Below, one piece after another: positions 8,931 through 17,914 of a DNA stretch of 43,895 nt. The notes under the pieces are model-generated. The model was not told the DNA's origin, did no database searches, and saw only the letters and a program-made list of their open reading frames with translations. Numbering within the stretch: position 1 is the stretch's first letter; each line of letters starts with the position of its first letter. The stretch is from UBA6019 sp035535055 (GTDB lineage: Bacteria > Chloroflexota > Dormibacteria > Dormibacterales > Dormibacteraceae), in NCBI GenBank assembly GCA_035535055.1, contig DATLQT010000014.1, positions 1 through 43,895 of the forward strand. The letters run 5' to 3'. A program made the translations under genes and the position numbers.

Positions 8931-8963
8931 GGCCCTGACCTGGACTTTCTTTGGTGGCGGGGG
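8931..8963. repeat. Right copy of the element-end direct repeat
   Basis: GGCCCTGACCTG, a variable spacer with TTTCTTTG, then GTGGCGGGGG, in the same orientation as 292-323. Beyond it the sequence departs from the tRNA (GTTGCCGCG). The region 8815-9180 otherwise holds no gene that I can support. A tRNA is not present here. Confidence 0.5.
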
Positions 8964-9107
8964 GTTGCCGCGATCAAGCCACTTGAGGCCTCCGCGAGAC
9001 CAAACCTGCTGGTCAGCCGTCGTGCATAGGGCAGTGCATACGCAACCGCCTGCTCAATAGCCGCAGCAGGGCCAGGGGGTCCCCAGAAACTCGACTGCAG
9101 CCCTGAC

Positions 9108-9128
9108 CTTCGGGTTGACCACCCGAAG
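9108..9128 (-). terminator. Weak hairpin downstream of the 9181-10059 gene
   Basis: CTTCGGGT and ACCCGAAG form an 8-base stem with loop TGACC, about 50 bases past the stop of the leftward gene. No T run follows, so it is at best a weak terminator. Confidence 0.35.
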
Positions 9129-9180
9129 AGGCATCAGGCGCTCGAGGCCCTCCGTCTGTGCAGCGTTCGGTCCCTCGCAC

Positions 9181-10059
9181 CTACCTGAAGCCGAGCCGTG
9201 ACCTCATGCGCTCTTGAGCGACCCATGTGTCATGACGCTCCTTGACCTGATCGAGGCGCTCCGCTGAATTTCCAAAGAATCCGGCGTTGAGCCAGTGCTT
9301 CGCCGCTGGGCTGGTCATGCAGGCCTCGGGACGTGACCATGGAGTGGGCGGACTCTGCCGGTACCACCACCCGGCGGGCTGAAGGTAGAGGGGGCCGTCA
9401 AGATCCGCGCCGAGGGCATTGTCGGCCAAGAGCAGTCCAACCGAGTACTCGAACTGATCGAAGGCCACTATGAGCTGGTCGGGTGCTACGAGCCCTTCAG
9501 CGAAACTGGAGAGACGCTGCTGCAACCATGACGAGGTTGCAGCAGGTCGAGCTGCCGGAAGGAGCAGGGAGGCAGCGGGCTCGATGGACACGCGCGTGCT
9601 GCGGAGAAGTTCATTGTCGAAATGAAGCTCTGACAGGAGGCGCGCAACGACATCAGGGCTCCCGCCCGCGATGGCGGCGGTTGCACAGGCGTAGAGCCCC
9701 AGGAGGCCCGGGTAGTAACGCATCTGATCCCAAATGGTGAAAACCTGCCCCGTGGGTTGGCCTCCGGCCGCCTCGACCAGGCGCTTCAGACACCGGGACC
9801 AGATCCGCACGTGGTAGGGGAGATCGCCGTAGTAGGCGCCCATAAAGAGGGGGCGGAGCAGCGGGGTGAGGACGCCTTCGTACCGCTCGACCCGCTCCCG
9901 GACGCCATCCTCGGTCGGCTGCTCCCCCATCGGGAACGCCTCAAGCGTCAGCTCGCCGATGGCTTCGGTCGTGGCCTTGGAGAAATACTCCGAAAGGTCG
10001 ATGCGTCGCTCACGGCTCGCAAGGAGATCCTTGAGCGCGACCGGCGCGTCTTCAGACAT
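9181..10059 (-). CDS. Unknown 292-residue protein
   Basis: ATG at 10059, 21 bases after the small upstream gene, so probably the second gene of a two-gene operon. The protein is mostly helical and soluble. It begins with a polar segment (KDLLASRERRIDLSEYF) and has Trp- and Tyr-rich stretches (YYGDLPYHVRIWSRC, WDQMRYYPGLLGLYACATAA) in the middle. A tail WVAQERMRSRLGFR closes it. I see no catalytic motif. I do not recognise a family. Placement beside a divergent DUF4062/helicase operon suggests it may belong to a defence-related locus, but that is only context. Confidence 0.7.
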   Translation of the reverse strand: MSEDAPVALKDLLASRERRIDLSEYFSKATTEAIGELTLEAFPMGEQPTEDGVRERVERYEGVLTPLLRPLFMGAYYGDLPYHVRIWSRCLKRLVEAAGGQPTGQVFTIWDQMRYYPGLLGLYACATAAIAGGSPDVVARLLSELHFDNELLRSTRVSIEPAASLLLPAARPAATSSWLQQRLSSFAEGLVAPDQLIVAFDQFEYSVGLLLADNALGADLDGPLYLQPAGWWYRQSPPTPWSRPEACMTSPAAKHWLNAGFFGNSAERLDQVKERHDTWVAQERMRSRLGFR

Positions 10060-10080
10060 GCCTCACTCCGACCCGGCCAA

Positions 10081-10332
10081 TCAGTCGTGCTTGAGCGGAA
10101 ACCCCAGCTTCTTGAGCTGACGCCGCGCCGCGGTGCTGATGAAGTCGCTGCGGTCAACACCGGTTGCCTGCTCGAGGACCTGCTTCACCGGGAACCACGT
10201 GTCGCCAATCTGGACCGAATGGCTCCGGACCGGCTCAGGGGCGACCCCTACGAGAGCCTTCTCGACCTGGCTGCGGCGCAACTCGAAGACCCGCCCGTCC
10301 ATGGTGAAGCGCACTACCGGGTCGTCCTGCAC
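10081..10332 (-). CDS. Small conserved-type protein, possible DNA-binding
   Basis: This encodes 83 residues from a GTG at 10332 with a strong Shine-Dalgarno site (GGAGG five bases upstream). The pattern FTMDGRVFELRRSQVEKAL, then GDTWFPVKQVLEQATG, then ARRQLKKLGF recalls a small domain often seen next to restriction or defence genes, either alone or at the N-terminus of larger proteins. I cannot name it. Basic residues and the helical C-terminus suit nucleic-acid or partner binding. It is divergent from the gene at 10410, across a short AT-rich promoter region. Confidence 0.65.
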   Translation of the reverse strand: MQDDPVVRFTMDGRVFELRRSQVEKALVGVAPEPVRSHSVQIGDTWFPVKQVLEQATGVDRSDFISTAARRQLKKLGFPLKHD

Positions 10333-10409
10333 CAGTCCTCCAAGACAGATATTCTTCTTATCACTATTCTTACAGATGCTCCGTCAGACGACAAGGACCG
10401 GAGGCGCAG
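10333..10409. promoter_or_regulatory. AT-rich divergent promoter region
   Basis: The stretch 10345-10380 is much richer in A and T than its surroundings. It contains TTCTTA twice (10355-10360 and 10367-10372), 12 bases apart. Genes leave in both directions, so promoters for both and a shared regulator site are expected here. Confidence 0.5.
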
Positions 10410-10646
10410 GTGCAAGAGAGCGGCAGGCTGTCACTGAACACGATCCGCGGGAGACGCATACCCGGGGTCGGCACCGGCCCCGCGGGCGAAGTGAGGCCGC
10501 TCTACACCTCGGCGGCCACGGGCCCCGAGGTCACCCACTACCTGGTCACTGCGCTGGACGAGGCGATCGAACTTCTCCGGCAAGCCCGAGCCACGGCAAC
10601 CTCCGAGATACAGGCCGACATCGACAGCTACATCGGGCGGGTCTAA
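10410..10646 (+). CDS. Small protein preceding the DUF4062 gene
   Basis: This encodes 78 residues from a GTG start with GGAGG a few bases upstream. The first 40 residues are basic and glycine-rich; the second half is one helix (YLVTALDEAIELLRQARATA). The stop is 3 bases from the DUF4062 start, so the two are translationally linked. There is no known family. It could be a partner or an antitoxin-like binder of the DUF4062 protein (inference). Confidence 0.6.
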   Translation: MQESGRLSLNTIRGRRIPGVGTGPAGEVRPLYTSAATGPEVTHYLVTALDEAIELLRQARATATSEIQADIDSYIGRV

Positions 10647-10649
10647 AAG

Positions 10650-11792
10650 ATGGGCAAGCGCGTCTTCATCTCTTCGGTGACCGAGGGACTCCGCCAGGAG
10701 CGAACCGCCCTGCCCGGTCTGATCCGTGCTCTGGGGATGGATCCGGTCCGGTTCGAGGACTTCACGGCGCTTCCAGAGCCGAGCCGAGACGTGTGCCTGC
10801 AAGCGGTCGGGACCTCCGACGTGTACCTGCTTCTCCTTGGCGAGCATTACGGCACGCCGTTCGCAGACACGGGCCTGTCGCCGACCCACGAAGAGTACCG
10901 CGCCGCCATCAACAAGGGCATACCCCGGTTGGCCTTCCGCCGGCACGGGGTAACCATGGAATCGGCACAAGCAGCGTTCGCCGCGGAGGTGGAGGCCTAC
11001 GAGACCGGCCTCTTCCGGGGGAGTTGGGAAGAGGTCGGCGAACTCCTCAACGCCGCGTCAGACGCCCTCGGCCAGTTGGACACCCTCGGAGGACCGCTGA
11101 GCTTCGCCCCGATCGGAACACCGATGACCGTTGAATGGCTGACGGCATCGGATCCGCGCGACCAGTTCGCCGGATTCGGGGAGTCGGCGATGGAGGTGTA
11201 CCTGACGCCAGTGGGGATAACGCTGCCACGGGCCCGGCTGCGAGATGCCGGCCAGATGGCTCCCAGGCTCCTGCGCGACATCGGAGGAGTCGGCCAAAAC
11301 GAAGCCATAGACGTGACCGACAGGCCTGACGGTGGTGCCATATCCCGAGTTGTGAGGGCGCGACAGGTTCGTTCGTTCAACCAGGACGTATTCGGGGGAA
11401 CGGTCGAAGGTGTCTCGGTCAGTCGGACCGGTGAGGTCTGCGCCTGGGCGTCGCTACCCCGGGACATGTTCGGTGCCGTGGTGAACGCGGCATCGCTGAG
11501 CGAGCTCGCAACACCCTTGGTGACTTTGGCGGCCCGGGTCCTCGGCGAGATGGCCGGTGACACCTCGATAGCCGTCGTCCCGAGCGTCGCGATCACGGGA
11601 GCAGGAAGCGTGTCGGTCGGCGATCCCCGAGTCGTCGGGACGCGCAGCTCGTCACAGATCCCGATGCGAGGCCCGAGCGTCATCACCCTGCCCGGTGACG
11701 AAAGCGCCGTCCTCTCAGCAGTCATCTCTGGAGCCCGAGACGTCGGAGTCGAGCTCGGGACCCGGGTCGAGCACGCGCTGCGCGCCCGCTAA
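10650..11792 (+). CDS. DUF4062 (TIR/STIR-like) protein with unknown C-terminus
   Basis: This encodes 380 residues. The N-terminal 120 residues are DUF4062: MGKRVFISSVTEGL, the acidic RFEDFTALPEPS, then the pattern SDVYLLLLGEHYG and SPTHEEYRAAINKGIP. This Rossmann-like fold is related to TIR/STIR domains and in other proteins is fused to effector or NTPase parts. The remaining 250 residues lack a named domain. They include beta-rich segments (EVYLTPVGITLP, VSVSRTGEVCAW) and no visible ATPase loop. There is no signal peptide or membrane helix. It follows the 78-residue gene by 3 bases and precedes the large helicase by 180 bases. Whether this domain acts on NAD or only binds nucleotide cannot be told from sequence. 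Confidence 0.8.
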   Translation: MGKRVFISSVTEGLRQERTALPGLIRALGMDPVRFEDFTALPEPSRDVCLQAVGTSDVYLLLLGEHYGTPFADTGLSPTHEEYRAAINKGIPRLAFRRHGVTMESAQAAFAAEVEAYETGLFRGSWEEVGELLNAASDALGQLDTLGGPLSFAPIGTPMTVEWLTASDPRDQFAGFGESAMEVYLTPVGITLPRARLRDAGQMAPRLLRDIGGVGQNEAIDVTDRPDGGAISRVVRARQVRSFNQDVFGGTVEGVSVSRTGEVCAWASLPRDMFGAVVNAASLSELATPLVTLAARVLGEMAGDTSIAVVPSVAITGAGSVSVGDPRVVGTRSSSQIPMRGPSVITLPGDESAVLSAVISGARDVGVELGTRVEHALRAR

Positions 11793-11971
11793 CGCAAATG
11801 CACAGCGCGATCTCATGGTTCGTTCGGGCAGGGTCGGTGGACCGCGTATCGACTTTGTTAAAACCACCTTCGGCCGGTCGGCTATAGAGATCCACGAATG
11901 GACCTGAGCACCGGGATAAGACGCGCCGATCCTCGTGGAAGCAGAAGACCTCGGACTGACGGGCGGTCTGC

Positions 11972-14944
11972 GTGATTCGCGACGGGTTGTGGCCGCACCA
12001 GATAAGTGCCGCCGAGATGGTCGAGGGTTTCCTGAGTGCCCAAAAGGGGGCCACAGGCCCATCGGCGCTCGTGCGGATGCCGACCGGCACCGGGAAGAGC
12101 GGAGTGATCGCCGTCGCCGCACAAGAGCTGGTAGCGGCGGAGGACGTCTTGCTTCTCACGCCGTGGGACGCACTCGTAAAACAACTTGCCGATGACGTCA
12201 CCGCTAGGTTTTGGTCTCGCATCGGCGCTCCTGTTCCGTCCGGCAAAGAGGTCGTCCGGATCTATCCGTCGACGGCGGAGACCAAGTTGGCAGACCACGC
12301 GAAGGGCACCGTCTGGATGGCCACGATCGCCACCCTTCAGCGCCTTCATGCCACCGGGTCCGCCGCATACGCGCAGCTTCACGACCGCCTCGGACTCGTG
12401 GTAGTCGACGAGGGCCACTACGAGCCGGCTCGCAGTTGGTCCGAAGCGGTCCGCCAGTTAGAGCGTCCAACGGTCTTGTTCACTGCAACCCCGTACCGAA
12501 ATGACGTGAAGTACTTCGACCTCGCTGAGGACTTCCAGTTCCACTTCTCGCACGCCGACGCCGAGGCGTCCCACATTCTCCGATCCACCGAGTTCGAAGC
12601 CATCCGCTACGACGACATCCCGGAGTTCTGCGAAAGGGTGACGTCTGTCGTCGACGCCCGCTTCGGCGACGACCCTCAGATCAAGGTCATCATCCGGTGC
12701 GACTCTCGGGCGGAGATCAGTCAGATGGTTGACGTCCTCGCCGGCCGGGGAGAATCTGTGCTCGGCGTGCACGAGCGGTTCTCGGGCAGCGATCCCACCA
12801 GGCTCCAGAGCGTGCCCTCAGTCGACTCGCGCACCGAGCGGTATTGGGTTCATCAGTTCAAGCTCACCGAGGGAATCGACTCGGCGGACTTCAAGTGCGT
12901 GGCGTTCTTCCGGCCGTTCTCGAGCGAGCGCGCCTTCGTCCAACAGGTCGGTCGTGTCTTGCGCAACCCCGGAAGGTCGCCTTCGGACGCCGGGCTCGTG
13001 ATACACCGCGACAGTGACCGCCTCGACGACTCTTGGGCCGCGTACCGCGAGTACGACATCACCGCCGCGCAGGGCCTGCCCGAGTCGCCGCTGGAGATAG
13101 CGAGTCATCAGCCGGGGCCGCAGTATTTCGACGGCAAGTTCCGCGACACCTTCGACATTCGCGCGAACGTGTCGGCCGACGATCTGCTCTACCCGCGGTC
13201 GGTGAGGGTTGCACAGGTTCCGGCATCGTTCGATCTGGACACGTTCGCCCAAAAAGTCCAGGATCACCTCGACGAGAGCGACTGCTTACACCAACAGGTG
13301 ATCAGCCCTGGTGGCGATTCTCGCCTCCATCCCTACATGCTCATCGGCAACTCGCCGATCCTGGCTCGGTCTGCCTTCTACCAGTGCAGCCTCGGGTTCA
13401 CCTTCTATCGGCGAATCGGCGACTACCTCTTCTATCTGGACACCGAAGGACTGCAGCCCGATGGGCTCGGAGAGCTGGCCCCTGCCGATACCGAGTCCCT
13501 TCGGCGGCTGTACAAGGGCGCCAACATTCGCCTGGGATCAATATCGCTGAGCAATACGAACCTGGGCGCCTTTGCCGCCCGGCGAAGGACCATCCATGCG
13601 CGCTCGATCGCGGAGCTAGGACCGGATCTCTCGGATCACGCCCAGCTGGCGACGACGGTGACCGGCACGTTCCAGGTCACGGGCGATGGGGCGGGGCCGC
13701 GCTACGTCAACCGGTACGTCGGCTTCACCCGATCGCGGATCAGCGACCGCGGGATGGTGGAGTTTGACGAGTTCAACGAATGGCTTGAGGACCTCGCAGC
13801 ATCGCTGGGTGATACCACTACCAAGCCCCTGCGCGTCTTCGATCGCTACGCGGATATCGTCCACCGTCCGTCGGACGTCACCCCGAGGAACATTCTGCTG
13901 GACTTCGATCCGTCCGACTTCCTAGATGGCGATAACGCGCCAAACGGGGAACTCGAAATGGATGATCGCTGCATCGACATCTCCGGCAACCGATTCTCCC
14001 TCACCGCGAACGGTCGCGACTTCGAAGTCGCTATCGCATGGGACGACAAGTCCGGCCGATACCTGCTGCACTGCGAGGGCCTCGACAATCGATATACGAG
14101 CCGGGCCACGAGGACGGGCCCGAAGGCAACGTCTCTCGTGACCTACCTCAACCGCGAGCAAGCCTTCCGGGTCATCCCGGCCAGCGGGCGCTCGTCCGGT
14201 TACTGCATCTACGCAGGCCACCGGTTCTACAAACCCCGTCTTCCGCTGGGACCGGCGGCCGGGGCATCAGACAATCCCGATCTCCTGCGCCTAATAGAGG
14301 GCGTCTCGGAGCTGGCGACGATCGGATCGGAGAAAGGCGACGACGACAGCGCTACGCCGGCAGGATGGGCTCCGGGCAGCCTGTTTTCGTTCATCGACTC
14401 ATGTGGGGCAGGCAGCACGTTGAAGGACGAAATGACCTTCGACGTGCTCGTCTGCGATGACATGGGGACGGAGATCGCCGACTTCATCGGCGTGGACACT
14501 ATTGGCAGGCGAGTGGTCGCGATCCACGGGAAGGCGTTCAAGACGGCGAAGCAGCTCTCGGCGAGCGCCTTACAAGAGGTGAGCGCCCAGGCGCTGAAGA
14601 ACCTTGGGTTCATCCAGCCATACGCGAACGGCACCCCGCCAAATCTCCACCGATGGAGGAGCGCCTGGCGAAGTCGAGCCGGTAAGGTCAACTCTCGGGT
14701 GCGAAGAGGAACCGGCACGCCCACCCAGTTGTGGAATCAGATCCGCGACGTCTTGATCGATCCGCAGGCCACGCGCGAGGTCTGGCTCATGCTGGGCCAG
14801 GGGCCCCCTCAGAGTCTCCTACGGACGGAGAGCCGGAAGGCACAGCCCAAGGCCGAAGTGATCCAGATGCTCTTCTCCCTCCAAGCAACCTGGGGCGCTG
14901 TCTCGTCGGTTGGTGCGCGCCTTCGCGTTCTGTCATCACCCTGA
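11972..14944 (+). CDS. SF2 helicase with long C-terminal region, possibly nuclease-like
   Basis: This encodes 990 residues. GTG at 11972 is the likely start: an in-frame TGA lies at 11957-11959, and the Q-motif-like GLWPHQ follows at residues 5-10. Helicase motifs are MPTGTGKS (36-43), DEGH (146-149), LFTATPYRND (about 170) and motif VI QQVGRVLRN (about 325). The 650-residue remainder has no close family that I know. Near residues 825-855 it has VCDDMGTEIADFIGV followed by VVAIHGKAF. That order (acidic pair, Glu-x-x-Asp, then H-G-K) resembles a degenerate PD-(D/E)XK core and may be a nuclease; I am not certain. It is probably the motor of a defence unit with the DUF4062 gene upstream. The gene ends convergently with the next operon. 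Confidence 0.8.
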   Translation: MIRDGLWPHQISAAEMVEGFLSAQKGATGPSALVRMPTGTGKSGVIAVAAQELVAAEDVLLLTPWDALVKQLADDVTARFWSRIGAPVPSGKEVVRIYPSTAETKLADHAKGTVWMATIATLQRLHATGSAAYAQLHDRLGLVVVDEGHYEPARSWSEAVRQLERPTVLFTATPYRNDVKYFDLAEDFQFHFSHADAEASHILRSTEFEAIRYDDIPEFCERVTSVVDARFGDDPQIKVIIRCDSRAEISQMVDVLAGRGESVLGVHERFSGSDPTRLQSVPSVDSRTERYWVHQFKLTEGIDSADFKCVAFFRPFSSERAFVQQVGRVLRNPGRSPSDAGLVIHRDSDRLDDSWAAYREYDITAAQGLPESPLEIASHQPGPQYFDGKFRDTFDIRANVSADDLLYPRSVRVAQVPASFDLDTFAQKVQDHLDESDCLHQQVISPGGDSRLHPYMLIGNSPILARSAFYQCSLGFTFYRRIGDYLFYLDTEGLQPDGLGELAPADTESLRRLYKGANIRLGSISLSNTNLGAFAARRRTIHARSIAELGPDLSDHAQLATTVTGTFQVTGDGAGPRYVNRYVGFTRSRISDRGMVEFDEFNEWLEDLAASLGDTTTKPLRVFDRYADIVHRPSDVTPRNILLDFDPSDFLDGDNAPNGELEMDDRCIDISGNRFSLTANGRDFEVAIAWDDKSGRYLLHCEGLDNRYTSRATRTGPKATSLVTYLNREQAFRVIPASGRSSGYCIYAGHRFYKPRLPLGPAAGASDNPDLLRLIEGVSELATIGSEKGDDDSATPAGWAPGSLFSFIDSCGAGSTLKDEMTFDVLVCDDMGTEIADFIGVDTIGRRVVAIHGKAFKTAKQLSASALQEVSAQALKNLGFIQPYANGTPPNLHRWRSAWRSRAGKVNSRVRRGTGTPTQLWNQIRDVLIDPQATREVWLMLGQGPPQSLLRTESRKAQPKAEVIQMLFSLQATWGAVSSVGARLRVLSSP

Positions 14945-15045
14945 CGAACTGGTCTACACATGCAGGGAAGACCCCTACGACTTTCCGCACCACCTTCAGG
15001 TCTATGGCCCCGACCACCACCGCTGTCTCGACGTAAGCGCAACCC

Positions 15046-15507
15046 TCATTCTGGCTCCTCGAGGACGACCCTCATCCCGGTCTTCCACTCCAGCCATTTC
15101 GTGAGGGTCCGTTCGAGCACGTAGTCGCCCACTTCGGTATGTGGGTCGAAGTACGGCTTGCCGTCGATCTGCACCCATTCGAGCGCCTCGTGAGCTTGGG
15201 CGTTGATGAGCGCGACGTAGAGAGCCTCGGGGGTGTCCTCGGGAACACCGCACGGCGCTACGAAGGTTCCTCGCTCTTCGCCATCGCGCCCTTCGCCATC
15301 GCTCTTCTCGCCAGCGCCTGGCTGGGTGCTCGGCGTCGTCTTGCTGATCACGTAGACGTAGGGCGTTGGAGGATTGAAGCTCGCGAATCGCTGCAGTGGC
15401 CCGGTGCTCACGGCCTCATGCCACTGGTCGGACGTCAGCAGCGCGGCGGTCCAGCCGCCGCCCAGCTCAAGCAGTGGCAGCTGCTCCCCGCCGGCTGACA
15501 CGGTCAC
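15046..15507 (-). CDS. Unknown 153-residue protein, last in the XRE/HEPN operon
   Basis: GTG at 15507 overlaps the stop of the 601-residue gene (GTGA), so the two are co-translated. Features are a proline- and charge-rich linker (about residues 55-80) separating an N-terminal part (GGGWTAALLTSDQWHEAV) from a C-terminal helical part (ALINAQAHEALEWVQIDGKPYFDPH). There is no known motif, signal peptide or membrane span. The start and operon position support it as real. Partner of the HEPN-like protein is the best guess. Confidence 0.65.
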   Translation of the reverse strand: MTVSAGGEQLPLLELGGGWTAALLTSDQWHEAVSTGPLQRFASFNPPTPYVYVISKTTPSTQPGAGEKSDGEGRDGEERGTFVAPCGVPEDTPEALYVALINAQAHEALEWVQIDGKPYFDPHTEVGDYVLERTLTKWLEWKTGMRVVLEEPE

Positions 15508-17309
15508 GGGAGCGGCTCCTCGGAACTCTCCGGGCCATCAGGTGGGACGACCTCGAGACTGACCCCTCTTGTGAGATAGAGGACCGCCAGCAACACCAAG
15601 GCCGCATGGCCCGCGTGGATCTCGTCCACGAAGCCATGTAACAGGTCGTTCCGGAAGTTCATGCCAGCCGCGGCGGAAAACACGGTCTGGAGGAAGCGAA
15701 TCCACTCCTCGTTGCCCCCCGCTCGCTGCAAGAGGGGCAAGAGAGCTCCGAGTCCTGCGTACTGGCCGGGGGTCTTGCCTCTCTGGAGCCGGTAGGCGGG
15801 TTCGTTGACGGCCAGGACGATGTCCCGAACCAGACGTTCGATCTGTGGGGCGGCGACGTAGCCGACCGCTTCAACGTCGCCCTGAAAGTAGCGGTTGAAC
15901 GCCCGTGCCAGCGTTGCGGCGACTGGCGGAGCCACATGAGCGGCTTCGCCCAGGAAGGTGGTCAGATCGTCGGTGGGGATCGGGCCCCACTTGGCGCCGA
16001 TGCGATCGAGGATCTCGGTGACGAATGAGCCCAGGACCTGGAGTTGGCTGAGCTCGCAGCGGATGAGACGGAGTTCGGCCTTGTCCTCGTCGGTGGCGGC
16101 AGTGAAGCGCGGCAATCCGTCGGCGCCGAGCAGGGTTGCTGGCAGCGTTGCTGCAAACGGCGCGATCCGTACCATTTCCTCGGCATTGGCTCGGTTTCGC
16201 TCCAGTCTTCCGGTGGGCGGGGCGTTGGCGATCATCAAGTGCAACGCTTCACGCCACGACGGCTGGTCCAAGAAAACCTGCACGTATGCCTCGGCTTCGG
16301 CGGCATCGATTGGAACGGTCGCCCTGTGCTCCACCAGGCCGTGGTCCTCCAGTTTGGTTTCTTGGAGTTCGGAGGTCAGCTGTGCGAGCAAGTCGTTGAC
16401 GCCGAAGTCGCGGGCCCGAGCAGCCGCCGTGGTCAGGTTCCAGGTGCGATGAGCGGGATTGGATCGCTCCGCTTCGCCCATCCAAGCCTCGACCAGTTCA
16501 CGTTGCAGCTTCCCGCGTGCTTGATCGTCTGCAGCTCTTCCCATCTGGAAGCGAATGACCCGCTCGGTGAAGAAGATGTCTCGGTTCTCTCCGCGCAGGC
16601 GGGTCAACAGTTCGTCGATCTCTGGGGCGTCCAGCTTTTCCTCGATGGCCGCCTCCGCCAGCACGATGGCGCGCCCGGGGTCGGGGGGTTCGTCGCCGAG
16701 GACGTCCTGGAGGGCATGGACGATGGCATCAGCGGCTCGCTGCCCGAGATCGGCCCGGCCGCTGAGCCGGGCAAGCGCTCGGGCGCGCCGCAGAGCCTCC
16801 CGTTGCCGTAGTGCGCGCACGGCTTGTAGTTGGTCTGAGGTCTCGTTCGGGACAAGTTCGTCGGCAAGTTCGAGGTAGGCGTCCGCAGCGAGTCGGGCGT
16901 GATCTCCGACCCGGCCCCATCGACCCTCGAAGCAGAGGTCGTGGAAGCGGGCCTTGGCTAGCGGGGAGGACGCTACTGCTGCGGCCCTGTCCCAGAGGGC
17001 GGCCACCTCGCCGGGGACTGCCGAGAGTTCCGGCGGGTACTGGGATCCGTCCTCGTAGCCGAGGAGCTTCGTGAAGTACGCCTCGCCTGGCTTCGAATCG
17101 TGGGCTTGGCCGTATTGGAAGGCCATGAGGAGTGCGCCCATGGATCCCTGGCGGTCCTCGTCGGTCAAGTCGATCCGGGCGACCAGGCCGTAAGTGTCCT
17201 TGACCCCGGCTGTGGCGACGTCCAGACGTTCGACCCGCTCCTTCAGCTCCTCGTCAGAGGGCACCAATGAGCCCGAAGACTGGGTTGGCTCAGGCGGCAC
17301 TGCGGCCAA
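15504..17309 (-). CDS. DUF4209-like protein with C-terminal HEPN-type Rx4H motif
   Basis: This encodes 601 residues, all helical. The N-terminal half has the pattern YPPELSAVPGEVAALWDRAAA, then SPLAKARFHDLCFEGRW, then DAYLELADEL, typical of the large DUF4209 family. The C-terminus has MNFRNDLLHGFVDE: R553-N-D-L-L-H558, the Rx4H motif of HEPN RNases with a polar residue after Arg. It is followed by a hydrophobic helix (ALVLLAVLYL). If active, it would cleave RNA; many HEPN proteins are toxins or abortive-infection effectors. Its start lies inside the small membrane-tailed gene (20-base overlap). Regulation by the XRE protein is likely. The motif is seen directly; the catalytic role is inferred. 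Confidence 0.75.
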   Translation of the reverse strand: MAAVPPEPTQSSGSLVPSDEELKERVERLDVATAGVKDTYGLVARIDLTDEDRQGSMGALLMAFQYGQAHDSKPGEAYFTKLLGYEDGSQYPPELSAVPGEVAALWDRAAAVASSPLAKARFHDLCFEGRWGRVGDHARLAADAYLELADELVPNETSDQLQAVRALRQREALRRARALARLSGRADLGQRAADAIVHALQDVLGDEPPDPGRAIVLAEAAIEEKLDAPEIDELLTRLRGENRDIFFTERVIRFQMGRAADDQARGKLQRELVEAWMGEAERSNPAHRTWNLTTAAARARDFGVNDLLAQLTSELQETKLEDHGLVEHRATVPIDAAEAEAYVQVFLDQPSWREALHLMIANAPPTGRLERNRANAEEMVRIAPFAATLPATLLGADGLPRFTAATDEDKAELRLIRCELSQLQVLGSFVTEILDRIGAKWGPIPTDDLTTFLGEAAHVAPPVAATLARAFNRYFQGDVEAVGYVAAPQIERLVRDIVLAVNEPAYRLQRGKTPGQYAGLGALLPLLQRAGGNEEWIRFLQTVFSAAAGMNFRNDLLHGFVDEIHAGHAALVLLAVLYLTRGVSLEVVPPDGPESSEEPLP

Positions 17310-17700
17310 GCGCCACCACTCCCGCGGCGAAGAGGCTGGCGCCGACGACAGAGAGCGCCACCTTGCCGGCTACCTCCTGGCCGGCCTGCTGCTGGAGGCG
17401 GGCTGCCAGCTTCAGACCGTCGACTGCAACGTCGTACTCATGCCTGTAGATCGGCGGGATGACGGTGCCCACCGCCGTCTCAATGACCTCGCCGTCGGTG
17501 GTTCCGAGCCAGGTCCCGAGCTGGAGTGACCGAAACTCAGCATCAGCTACCAGGGCCTTGGCGAGCTGGTCGACACTCGGCAGCGGTTGCTGCCAGGCAG
17601 TCCTCCCCCACGGATGCCCGTAGACGTTCGGAATGAACGTGATGCGCCGATGGAGGAAGTCGGCGATCTGGTCGCACTTTGCCAGTTGAGCTTGGTTCAT
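17290..17700 (-). CDS. Small protein with a C-terminal membrane segment
   Basis: ATG at 17700 (MNQAQLAKCDQIADFLHRR) lies one base after the XRE stop, which decides the start against a longer upstream frame; this gives 136 residues. The body is polar. Residues about 115-132 (VALSVVGASLFAAGVVAL) form a probable transmembrane helix near the C-terminus, so it may be a tail-anchored protein. There is no known family. It sits between XRE and the HEPN-like gene and could recruit the effector to the membrane (inference). Confidence 0.65.
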   Translation of the reverse strand: MNQAQLAKCDQIADFLHRRITFIPNVYGHPWGRTAWQQPLPSVDQLAKALVADAEFRSLQLGTWLGTTDGEVIETAVGTVIPPIYRHEYDVAVDGLKLAARLQQQAGQEVAGKVALSVVGASLFAAGVVALGRSAA

Positions 17701-17701
17701 T

Positions 17702-17908
17702 TCAGGTCGCTCCCTTTCGGAACAGCTCTTCCAGGGCGACACCCAAAATGGCGCCCAAGGCAATCGCGAGCAGGACCTTCGGCTCACTCAAGCCCTTCTC
17801 GATGTTGACGACGGTCTGTCGGCTGACCCCCAGTTCGCGAGCGAGAGCTTCCTGGGACAACCCGGCCCTCTGCCGGTACTCCCGGACGTTCGACTGATAG
17901 GGAGACAC
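17702..17908 (-). CDS. XRE regulator, probably leaderless
   Basis: This encodes 68 residues from GTG 17908, with the HTH pattern YRQRAGLSQEALARELGVSR followed by TVVNIEKGLSEPKV. The C-terminus has a hydrophobic tail (LLAIALGAILGVALEELFRK), as in small XRE antitoxin-like regulators. A TTGACA (17939-17944) and a CATACT (17915-17920) spaced by 18 bases place transcription start at about the GTG, so the message may be leaderless. A longer frame from ATG 17971 would begin inside the operator and is less likely. This is the first gene of the HEPN operon. Confidence 0.75.
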   Translation of the reverse strand: MSPYQSNVREYRQRAGLSQEALARELGVSRQTVVNIEKGLSEPKVLLAIALGAILGVALEELFRKGAT

Positions 17909-17914
17909 CCCCTG

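Noticed and set aside
8940..9005. A possible second tRNA after the right direct repeat
   Set aside because: Only the acceptor-like GTGGCGGGGG is present; no T arm or anticodon arm follows.
11793..11971. Promoter before the large helicase (TTGTTA at 11855, TATAGA at 11883)
   Set aside because: The spacing of 22 bases is too long for a sigma-70 pair; a -10-like word alone is not enough.
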